Assembly: GCF_030408675.1 (NCBI RefSeq)
Contig: NZ_CP047200.1
Location: 2,480,001-2,544,000 of the forward strand
Length of the DNA stretch: 64,000 nucleotides
Direction: 5' to 3'
From: Corynebacterium durum
GTDB taxonomy: Bacteria > Actinomycetota > Actinomycetes > Mycobacteriales > Mycobacteriaceae
Each line of letters starts with the position of its first letter. Position 1 is the first letter of the stretch. This document shows positions 18,501 to 25,683 of the stretch, piece by piece. A program made the translations under genes and the position numbers. Under the pieces are notes generated by a model. That model was given only the letters and a program-made list of their open reading frames with translations. It did no database searches and was not told the DNA's origin.

Positions 18501-19380
18501 GAAAATTGGCAAGCGCTCCTTCCTGGGCAATTCCGGTATGACTGGCCCCACCCGCAAACTATCAAAGAATTCCCTGGTTGCGGTGCTGTCTTCCACCCCC
18601 AAGAAGTCCCAGTCGGGTAGCAATTGGTGGGGGTCGCCCCCTGAACGCCTGCGCCGAGTTGTGGTGCAGTCTGCGGCAGGTGAATCCAGCACCTACGAGC
18701 CGGGCTGGCGGGTCAAAGCGGCCCGCGGCTGTGTGGAAACTGTGCGTCTGTGCGCGCCCATGACCTCTGCCGTGCTGGGAGTCTGCGTGCTCGGCGCGCT
18801 GCAGTGGGTGTATGTGCGGCACGGACTTGGGTGGACAATACTTTCCGGCGGTCCGCTCCTCATGGCTGCGGGTGCCTGCGCCGCGGCGATCACTGTAGCC
18901 ATGAAATGGATCTGTGTGGGCCGGATACGCGCAGGATCGCACCCCCTGTGGTCGCGGTTTGTATGGCTGAACGAGCTACAAGACACCTTCATCGAAGTCG
19001 TGGCTGCGCCCTGGCTGCTCAATCACGTGCCCGGGTCAAGTGCAATGAACGTTTTTCTGCGTTTTCTCGGCGCACGCATCGGCAGAGGTGCCTGGTTGGA
19101 AAGCTACTGGCTCCCCGAAGCCGACTTGTGCCGCATCGGTGTCGGTGCCACCATCGGACGGGGTTGCGTCGTGCAAACCCACCTATTCCAGGACCGCGTG
19201 ATGAGCCTCGACCAGGTGCGTATCGACGCCGCCGCAACCCTCGCCCCGCATTCCGTTGCGCTTCCCGGCAGTGTCCTCGGCACGGGGGCTGTGGTAGGGC
19301 CAAGTTCCCTAGTGATGCGCGGCGACCATGTTCCCTCGGCGACGCGCTGGCAGGGCAATCCGATTGAAATATGGGGATGA
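15511..19380 (+). CDS. Pls/PosA-family nonribosomal peptide synthetase (membrane-embedded)
   Basis: 1289 residues. An adenylation domain (about 20-495) has IIFTSGSTGTPKGVAVTH, FDASCEEMW, NTYGPTEATV, YRSGDH and TTSGKVDKKALP. A carrier domain (about 510-575) has FFALGGTSLAAA with the phosphopantetheine serine. The C-terminal part holds about six membrane helices in three pairs (about 605-665, 845-900 and 1080-1125) around three left-handed beta-helix acetyltransferase-like modules (about 725-820, 950-1035 and 1185-1289). This is the architecture of epsilon-poly-lysine synthetase, which elongates one amino acid through its C-terminal domains without condensation or thioesterase domains. Asp at FDAS implies an alpha-amino acid; the product is unknown. 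The GTG start follows GAGGAG by 3 nt. Confidence 0.9.
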   Translation: MKTVGLPAVPTQFLRSASAPPERTLVDILRHTAATHPEAAAIDDGTTVITYSELMDTLDAAVADLYEQGIRRGDRIGIRLPSGSHELYIAILSVLAAGAAYVPVDVDDPDERATLVFDEADVTATITSDGLDLRRTRSRGDTGPPLPHDDAWIIFTSGSTGTPKGVAVTHRSAAAFVDAEATLFCQDSPLGPDDRVLAGLSIAFDASCEEMWLAWRHGACLVPAPRSLVRSGMDLGPWLIRRNITVVSTVPTLASLWTTEALDQVRLLIFGGEACPQELVQRVSAQDREVWNTYGPTEATVVSCAAPLQPGEAVSIGLPLSGWDLAVVDTHGNPVEVGQTGELVIGGVGLARYLDADKDRTTYAPLPALGWKRTYRSGDHVRLAEDGLYFVGRVDDQVKIGGRRIELGEVEAAVSGLTGVHSATVVVRETPGGDKILVAYLTLDTPHPDFENIATAQLADLMPRALIPRLCVLDELPVTTSGKVDKKALPWPLPGTNVQAEGLTPTEDWLAQLWVDVLGTAVTERDADFFALGGTSLAAATLVGRVRDRMPTVSVRDLYDHPRLGAFAEHVDAISSTLSPSATRIDAPTPDPSPVSMRTRVAQEAIQVLVMGMQAATRWVPWLLVINAFAAYLGYAWARPVSVPWWLLLLVVLVFLTPLGRLPLSALAARVLTAGITPGDYPRGGATHLRLWAAERLSDTLGGRDVSSATWVLYYARLLGVQVGSGVNLHSLPPVTGLLTLGDHCSVEPEVDLSGYWLEGDILHVGAIYIGHGARIGARSVLLPGTRVGNNAHVEAGSCVTGRKKVKDQARWSGSPAAKVGRARHRFPTDPPPRATYWVPIFGLTSLLLSALPLVAVVAGAASISGARSFLQLVALTPLGVLVAMATYAGLTWLLVRLLAIGLRPGITPVRSRRGWQAWATQRLMDDARRHLFPLYAALLTPLWLRSLGAQVGRNVEISTAVMIPRFTVVRDGAFLADDTMLGGYELGGGWMLTGVSKIGKRSFLGNSGMTGPTRKLSKNSLVAVLSSTPKKSQSGSNWWGSPPERLRRVVVQSAAGESSTYEPGWRVKAARGCVETVRLCAPMTSAVLGVCVLGALQWVYVRHGLGWTILSGGPLLMAAGACAAAITVAMKWICVGRIRAGSHPLWSRFVWLNELQDTFIEVVAAPWLLNHVPGSSAMNVFLRFLGARIGRGAWLESYWLPEADLCRIGVGATIGRGCVVQTHLFQDRVMSLDQVRIDAAATLAPHSVALPGSVLGTGAVVGPSSLVMRGDHVPSATRWQGNPIEIWG

Positions 19381-19404
19381 AACAGCGTTGGGTAGTTATC
19401 CTGT

Positions 19405-20304
19405 TTAGTCGCCGATTTGGTCCCTGCCGCGGTGCACAATCTTCGGGTCAGGATCCCCTACTAGGTCATGATCCTTGCCGGTGTACTCGAACTTGCTGAG
19501 CACATACTTCATGGCGTTGATGCGCGCCCGCTTCTTGTCATTCGATTTAATGGTGATCCATGGGGACTCGTCCGTGTCTGTGTAGCGGAACTGTTCCTCC
19601 TTGGCACGGGTGTAGTCATCCCAGCGGTCCAACGATGCCAGGTCCATAGGCGACAGCTTCCACTGACGCACCGGGTCTACCTGGCGGATGGCGAAACGAG
19701 TGCGCTGTTCCTTCTGGGTGACAGAGAACCAGAACTTAGTCAAAGAGATACCCGACCCCATGATCATGTTCTCGAGCATGGGCACTTCCCGCAGAAACTC
19801 CGCGTGCTGCGACTCCGTGCAGAACCCCATGACGCGCTCCACCCCCGAGCGGTTGTACCACGAGCGGTCAAAGAACACGATCTCACCCGCAGCAGGGAAA
19901 TGCTGGATATAGCGCTGAAAATACCACGAGGTGGACTCTCTAGGCGAGGGCTTCTCCAACGCCACCGTGCGCGCGCCACGGGGATTCAGGTGTTCGTTGA
20001 AGCGTTTAATGGTACCGCCTTTTCCTGCGGCATCGCGACCTTCGAAAAGAATGATATGGCGTTGACCCGTGTCCTTTGTCCAGTTCTGCCACTTCAGCAG
20101 CTCAATTTGCAGAGCACGCTTGATGTGCTCGTACTCATCGCGGCTCATGCGTTCCTGGTACGGGTAGTTTTCCCGCCACGTTTGCACAGGCTCACCGTTC
20201 GGTTGGATAAGGACGGGGTCATCCTCATCTGAATCATCAACGATGTAACCCTGAGTTGCCGCTAGGTCAACAACGGGCAAATCCTGCTCATTCGTTTCAT
20301 CCAT
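19405..20304 (-). CDS. ppk2: Polyphosphate kinase 2
   Basis: Transfers phosphate between polyphosphate and nucleoside diphosphates. 299 residues with the PPK2 Walker A FEGRDAAGKGGTI, the lid-region basic segment, Walker B VFFDRSWYNRSGVERV, and the KFWFSVT and QWKLSPMDLASLDRWDDY signatures. It is the single-domain class I form. TAGACT (20311-20316 on the minus strand) sits 6 nt before the ATG with no Shine-Dalgarno, suggesting a leaderless message. It is convergent with the synthetase gene, 24 bp apart. The same ppk2-porA-porH-groEL order is known from C. glutamicum. Confidence 0.94.
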   Translation of the reverse strand: MDETNEQDLPVVDLAATQGYIVDDSDEDDPVLIQPNGEPVQTWRENYPYQERMSRDEYEHIKRALQIELLKWQNWTKDTGQRHIILFEGRDAAGKGGTIKRFNEHLNPRGARTVALEKPSPRESTSWYFQRYIQHFPAAGEIVFFDRSWYNRSGVERVMGFCTESQHAEFLREVPMLENMIMGSGISLTKFWFSVTQKEQRTRFAIRQVDPVRQWKLSPMDLASLDRWDDYTRAKEEQFRYTDTDESPWITIKSNDKKRARINAMKYVLSKFEYTGKDHDLVGDPDPKIVHRGRDQIGD

Positions 20305-20351
20305 AGGTTAAGTCTACCCCGCATAATGGTGCCCTGTTAGGGGAAATGATT

Positions 20352-20375
20352 AACCACATGTGGTTTTTGACCACA
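20352..20375. promoter_or_regulatory. Palindromic site upstream of ppk2
   Basis: AACCACATGTGGTT is a perfect 14-bp palindrome, and it overlaps a second dyad TGTGGT-N5-ACCACA. The site lies about 48-71 bp upstream of the ppk2 start codon. It could bind a dimeric regulator; no regulator is assigned. Confidence 0.3.
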
Positions 20376-20443
20376 CCACCACATACCCCCCATCCCCCCA
20401 TCCTCATATATGCAGCACCATGCAGTGAGGCAGACAGAAAGAA

Positions 20444-20475
20444 AACCCCGGCGCGCACCTTGCACGGCCGGGGTT
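20444..20475 (-). terminator. Rho-independent terminator after porA-like gene
   Basis: AACCCCGGC and GCCGGGGTT form a perfect 9-bp stem with a 14-nt loop. Reading on the minus strand, a T-rich run (TTTCTTTCTG) follows. It lies 25 bp beyond the stop of the small porin gene and would end the porin transcript. Confidence 0.85.
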
Positions 20476-20499
20476 GTACATCTTTGAAAGATGACCGAA

Positions 20500-20643
20500 T
20501 TAGGCCTTCGGAAGCAGACCGAGGAGGTCACCAACGGCGTCTGCAACCTTGCCGAAGGGGTTCAGGAAGCCTGCGAGGGTGTTCAGGAAGGAACCTTCCG
20601 TGGAGAAACCTGCAATGCTGTGTACAGCGTCTGCCTTGCTCAT
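20500..20643 (-). CDS. porA: PorA-like cell-wall channel peptide
   Basis: 47 residues, starting MSKADAVHSIAGFSTEG and ending VGDLLGLLPKA, amphipathic with no signal peptide. AGGAG precedes the ATG by 7 nt. Size, position beside a PorH-like gene, and the ppk2 and groEL neighbours match the porA/porH locus of C. glutamicum, where two such peptides are O-mycoloylated and form a hetero-oligomeric channel in the mycolate outer membrane. Which of the pair is A or H is assigned by order and by the MDLS start of the other, so it is an inference. Confidence 0.75.
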   Translation of the reverse strand: MSKADAVHSIAGFSTEGSFLNTLAGFLNPFGKVADAVGDLLGLLPKA

Positions 20644-20697
20644 GAAACTACTCCTAGTGATTAAAAGTTGGTATGGATGATTATCGACCGATAGAGG

Positions 20698-20847
20698 CTA
20701 CTTGCCCATCAGGGAAGAACCCTGGAAGGCTTCAGCGGAGAAGAACACATTGTGTGTTGCCTTCGGGAAGAAAGTAACAAGGTCGCCGAAAGCGCTCACG
20801 AAGGTAGCAAAGTTGTCGAACTGAGTCTTCAGGACTGAAAGGTCCAT
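20698..20847 (-). CDS. porH: PorH-like cell-wall channel peptide
   Basis: 49 residues, starting MDLSVLKTQFDNFATF, like C. glutamicum PorH (MDLS start), with an amphipathic helix and no signal sequence; it ends FQGSSLMGK. AAGGAG stands 7 nt before the ATG. A strong SigA-type promoter lies about 80 bp upstream and a hairpin precedes the ribosome site. It is followed by the PorA-like gene after 54 bp, so both probably share one transcript. The protein is expected in the mycolic-acid outer membrane. Confidence 0.78.
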   Translation of the reverse strand: MDLSVLKTQFDNFATFVSAFGDLVTFFPKATHNVFFSAEAFQGSSLMGK

Positions 20848-20867
20848 GTTGTATCTCCTTGAGAGGC

Positions 20868-20885
20868 ACCAGCAATGAAGCTGGT
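20868..20885 (-). other. Hairpin in the porH 5' leader
   Basis: ACCAGC and GCTGGT pair around a 6-nt loop, 7-8 nt upstream of the AAGGAG of porH. It may stabilise the message or tune ribosome access. It could also be a chance stem. Confidence 0.4.
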
Positions 20886-20927
20886 TGTGTTTCCAGTTGC
20901 TGACGCCGCTCACGACGTCCTAGAGCA

Positions 20928-20956
20928 AATTTAAGCACATTTCAGCGCTGAGTCAA
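20928..20956 (-). promoter_or_regulatory. SigA-type promoter of porH-porA
   Basis: On the minus strand TTGACT (20951-20956) and TAAATT (20928-20933) are separated by exactly 17 bp. Transcription would begin near 20921, giving a leader of about 75 nt. It is the best -35/-10 pair I found in the window, fitting an abundantly expressed porin. Confidence 0.75.
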
Positions 20957-21272
20957 CCTGTTTTGAAATTTCTCACGTTTGCGTGTCCCACTTATTTCAA
21001 CAAAAGTGTCACCTTCACTGCCCTGGGATTTTGCGTCACTCACCTGCATTTTTCCATTTCAGAGCGTGGATAGTTTTGCACACATGGCAGGCAGTCAAGG
21101 GTTTTAAGGAAAAAATTTTCATAATTCCGTAACATCGCGTTCGGGACGCGCGATTAGGGGGAATCTGTATCAGAATCGTTATCCAATATACCCTATTAAG
21201 GGGGTAAAGAACGTGCTGTAAGCGCCTCTGAGCGCCGAATCGGACGTCTCTACACAGCCGCAATAAAGAAGC
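20957..21272. other. Intergenic region between groEL terminator and porH promoter
   Basis: 316 bp with no convincing gene. It is AT-rich in the middle (around 21100-21200) and contains a second possible minus-strand -10 (TATATT near 21190). A short frame here lacks a ribosome site and overlaps the groEL terminator. Confidence 0.4.
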
Positions 21273-21324
21273 ATGCCCCGCAACAGCCTGCTCAGAATCC
21301 TGAGCAGAATCTGTCACGGGGCAT
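21273..21324 (-). terminator. Terminator of groEL
   Basis: Nested inverted repeats: ATGCCCCG (21273-21280) with CGGGGCAT (21317-21324), and inside them CTGCTCAG (21288-21295) with CTGAGCAG (21300-21307) around a 4-nt loop. The minus strand continues GCTTCTTTATTG. It lies 58 bp beyond the groEL stop. Confidence 0.8.
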
Positions 21325-21381
21325 ACGAAACCCTGTGCCGCACCAAGCAATTGGCGGGCGACACCAAGCATGTGAGGCCGA

Positions 21382-23118
<1,737 letters not shown>

Positions 23119-23143
23119 TCACCCGCATCCGATGTTTCATTTC

Positions 23144-23170
23144 CTGGCACTCTCACGTATCAAGTGCTAA
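23144..23170. promoter_or_regulatory. CIRCE operator (HrcA-binding site) for groEL
   Basis: CTGGCACTC-N9-AAGTGCTAA matches the CIRCE inverted repeat TTAGCACTC-N9-GAGTGCTAA with three deviations in the arms. It lies just downstream of the -10 of the groEL promoter, where HrcA would block transcription until heat shock. Confidence 0.88.
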
Positions 23171-23174
23171 ATCC

Positions 23175-23203
23175 GTTCTAGCAGTCTCCCCCGTCGAGTG
23201 CAA
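23175..23203 (-). promoter_or_regulatory. groEL promoter
   Basis: On the minus strand TTGCAC (23198-23203) and TAGAAC (23175-23180) are 17 bp apart, and the CIRCE begins within 5 bp of the -10. The region is shared with the divergent M20 peptidase gene. Confidence 0.65.
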
Positions 23204-23228
23204 GGCACGTGCTCTAAAATTGAGACGC

Positions 23229-24605
23229 ATGAGCGACCATATAACTACAGCAAAGATACCTGCGGACACGGTGCGCGCGAGCGTCGAAAAGCAAAGGGAC
23301 CGCATCAAGCAGGACCTCACCGAGCTTGTGTCCTTTAATTCCGTACACGGCGACCCATCCACGAAGGCCGACACACAGGCCGCCAAGGAGTGGGTGAAAA
23401 ATGCGCTCCAGGCTGCGGATTTCGCCGTCGATGAACATGTGACCGACGACGGTTCGGTAACGCTGATCGGCAATCGCGCGGGATCGCCCGACGCGCCAAC
23501 AGTGCTGCTCTATTCGCACTATGATGTCGTTCCCGCCGGGGACCCCAGCCTGTGGACCACCAACCCGTTCGCCCTGAGCGAGCGCAACAGCCGCTGGTAT
23601 GGTCGCGGCACCGCCGACTGCAAAGGCAACCTAGTGATGCACCTGGCCACGCTGCGCACCGTTCAGGAGCTGGGCGGGACCCAACTGAACCTAAAGGCAG
23701 TCATTGAAGGCTCGGAGGAGCAGGGCGGTGAAGGCCTGGAACGACTCATCCGCACCCAACCGGACCTATTCCAGGCCGATATCATTTTCATTGCCGACAC
23801 CGGAAATGTCGCCGCAGGCACCCCCACCCTGACCATCACCCTCCGCGGAACCGTACAGGCCACCGTGACCGTGGACACCTTGCGCGCACCCGTGCATTCA
23901 GGTGGTTTCGGTGGCCCCGCACCCGATGCCGTCGCCGCGCTTGTCCGCCTACTGGATACGCTGCGCGACGAACACGGCCGTACCACCATCGACAACGTGG
24001 ACTTTTCCGCCACCTGGGAGGGCGAGCCCTACCCGCCCGAGATCTTCCGTACCGACGCCGGGGTACTTGACGGCGTTGACCTCATGGGCGGCCCCGACGA
24101 CACCCCCGCCGATCTGGCATGGGCACGCCCCGCCATCTCTATCATCGGCTTCACCTCCACCCCCGTGGACCAGGCCGTCAACGCCGTACCTGCCCGCGCC
24201 GCAGCCAAGCTCAACCTACGTGTCCCACCAGGAATGAAAGCCAGCGATCTTGCCGACGCCCTGACCGCCCACCTTAAGGCTCACGTCCCGTGGGGTGCCC
24301 ACCTCACCGTCGACATTGAGGAAATGAACGACCCCTTCCGCGCCAACACCGACGGCCCCGCCTTCGCCGCGCTTGCCGACGCCCTGAGCGCCGCCTATTT
24401 CGATGTACCCACCGTGTTCAGCGGCACAGGCGGATCCATTCCCCTAACTACACTGCTCGCCGAGAGCTTCCCGAGTGCCGAACTCATGCTTTTTGGCGTA
24501 GAAGAACCCCTCTCAACTATTCACTCCCCCGACGAATCCGTCTCACCGGACGAAATCATCTCTATAGCCATTGCAGAGGCATTATTCCTGCTCAACTACA
24601 TATAG
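23229..24605 (+). CDS. M20-family metallopeptidase (dipeptidase-like)
   Basis: 458 residues from ATG 23229. Zinc-site motifs are YSHYDVVPAG (His, Asp), GRGTADCKGN (bridging Asp), and EGSEEQGG (catalytic Glu pair), with a dimerisation domain (about 195-310) and a final HSPDESV carrying the last His ligand. It resembles the dipeptidase/ArgE/DapE clan; the exact substrate is not readable. Upstream in-frame starts would run through CIRCE and are rejected. TAAAAT at 23215-23220 stands 8 nt before the ATG, consistent with a nearly leaderless message. It is divergent from groEL. Confidence 0.88.
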   Translation: MSDHITTAKIPADTVRASVEKQRDRIKQDLTELVSFNSVHGDPSTKADTQAAKEWVKNALQAADFAVDEHVTDDGSVTLIGNRAGSPDAPTVLLYSHYDVVPAGDPSLWTTNPFALSERNSRWYGRGTADCKGNLVMHLATLRTVQELGGTQLNLKAVIEGSEEQGGEGLERLIRTQPDLFQADIIFIADTGNVAAGTPTLTITLRGTVQATVTVDTLRAPVHSGGFGGPAPDAVAALVRLLDTLRDEHGRTTIDNVDFSATWEGEPYPPEIFRTDAGVLDGVDLMGGPDDTPADLAWARPAISIIGFTSTPVDQAVNAVPARAAAKLNLRVPPGMKASDLADALTAHLKAHVPWGAHLTVDIEEMNDPFRANTDGPAFAALADALSAAYFDVPTVFSGTGGSIPLTTLLAESFPSAELMLFGVEEPLSTIHSPDESVSPDEIISIAIAEALFLLNYI

Positions 24606-24679
24606 TTGGGACCCGCACCGGCAGCGGGGGCACCCAAGCTAGCCCCCGAATTTGCCCCCGCACCCAACATCTGACTAGC

Positions 24680-24802
24680 ATGTGCTTCGTGATATACACA
24701 GTTAACCTTCGCGACACGGCCCTCGCCGCCACCGTAGCGGCGCCTGTGGCCGACGTAGCCGCGCTTCGAGTGCTTCAGGCTACGTACCTCTGCGAAGGAT
24801 AA
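24680..24802 (+). other. Possible 40-codon leader peptide within a structured leader
   Basis: ATG 24680 opens a 40-residue frame (MCFVIYTVNLRDTALAATV...) rich in Val, Leu and Ala, ending with TAA at 24800-24802 inside the 3' arm of a long stem. No strong ribosome site is visible. It could be an attenuator peptide for the LeuA-domain gene downstream or an incidental frame in a structured RNA. Confidence 0.3.
24702..24802 (+). ncRNA. Candidate three-way-junction structured leader RNA
   Basis: P1: TTAACCTTCGC (24702-24712) with GCGAAGGATAA (24792-24802), 10 of 11 pairs. P2: CGGCC (24717-24721) with GGCCG (24748-24752), enclosing GCCGC (24725-24729) with GCGGC (24737-24741). P3: ACGTAGCC (24753-24760) with GGCTACGT (24778-24785), enclosing GCGC/GTGC around a TTCGA loop. 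P2 and P3 abut with no spacer. A further stem GACTG-A-CCCC/GGGG-CA-GTA-GTC lies at 24808-24835. It ends about 100 nt before the LeuA-domain gene. I do not recognise it as a known riboswitch class. Either strand could form the stems. Confidence 0.5.
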
Positions 24803-24905
24803 CCGGGACTGACCCCTTCGCACGGGGCAGTAGTCGTTAATCTTCACCAACAACCATGGTCGGTCCGCCCCATCACACACACTTTATTTACTAAGGACCG
24901 CTACC

Positions 24906-25445
24906 ATGCAGACCTCCACCATCACCCAGACGCGTACACACCGGACCCGCACCTCCCCTCACCCCATCTCACCGATCCGCAGCACCTGCCGCACACTCAG
25001 TGACGATCCTTTCCGCAGTCGCTTCGGCCACCAACTGCCACCAGGGTTGCGTGAAGAAGCTCGTGGAATGCAGTGGCGCACCTTTACCGCCACCTATTCT
25101 CCAGCCAGTTCCCTGCGGATTCACAACATTGAATCCCAACGACTGCGCGCCGGTAGATTCCATTACACCGCCACACTGACCAGCACCGATGCCGGATGCC
25201 GCCGCAGCGAAAACAAAGACATTATTGCCATGGGTCCGATTTCGGCCTGCACCAATCTGTTAGCTGATGCCGGGCGTCGCGTCGAAATCCTGGAATTCCA
25301 CCAGTACGAGATTTTCGAAGCCACCGTCATCTTCATCCGCACCTGCGACCACGACAAGCAAGCATGGGCCATGGGATTCGGTGCCACCACCGAACTTGCT
25401 GCTGCTTCAGCTCTCAGTGCCGCTGCTGAGCGCCTTCACGGCTAA
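24906..25445 (+). CDS. Stand-alone 2-isopropylmalate synthase regulatory-domain protein
   Basis: 179 residues, no catalytic barrel. The C-terminal 120 residues look like the LeuA allosteric (LeuA_dimer) domain: FHYTATLTSTDAG, a helix GPISACTNLLADAG, a strand EILEFHQYEIFEATVIFIRT, and AMGFGATTELAAASALSAAAERL. The N-terminal DDPFRSRFGHQLPPGLREEA matches actinobacterial single-domain homologues. AAGGA lies 8 nt before the ATG. Leucine binding and a partner role are inferences. The first 25 residues are Thr/Arg-rich and look unstructured. It has its own long leader and ends before a terminator. Confidence 0.72.
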   Translation: MQTSTITQTRTHRTRTSPHPISPIRSTCRTLSDDPFRSRFGHQLPPGLREEARGMQWRTFTATYSPASSLRIHNIESQRLRAGRFHYTATLTSTDAGCRRSENKDIIAMGPISACTNLLADAGRRVEILEFHQYEIFEATVIFIRTCDHDKQAWAMGFGATTELAAASALSAAAERLHG

Positions 25446-25570
25446 TCTTCGACACAGGATTGAGCTCCATATACAACTGGCACGGGCTTACAAACCTCGT
25501 AATGACGGAGCGTGCATGCTCATGGGAGCCAGCACCCCCAGCACCCGTCACGCGTTTTCGCATTAATAAT

Positions 25571-25648
25571 GGCCCTCCTTGTGGGGCAGGGCACCCAACG
25601 TGCCTGCTTTCAAGGAGGGCCTGTACACCCGGGTTTTTCTCTCCCGGG
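25571..25648. terminator. Tandem hairpins between convergent genes
   Basis: GGCCCTCCTTG (25571-25581) pairs perfectly with CAAGGAGGGCC (25611-25621), with a further inner stem (GCAGGGCAC with GTGCCTGC, one bulge). A second hairpin, CCCGGG (25628-25633) with CCCGGG (25643-25648) around TTTTTCTCT, follows. They sit between the LeuA-domain gene and the convergent surface-protein gene and could stop both. Confidence 0.75.
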
Positions 25649-25683
25649 ATCATACTGAAACTACTGCGGATTAATCCTTCCGG

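Noticed and set aside
24626..24647. GGGGGC/GCCCCC hairpin after the M20 peptidase
   Set aside because: A 6-bp stem with no T-tract after it; kept out as a terminator for lack of support.
24596..24880. 94-codon minus-strand frame across the structured leader
   Set aside because: It overlaps the peptidase end and its composition (Arg/Gly/Ala) follows the GC-rich stems; no ribosome site or domain.
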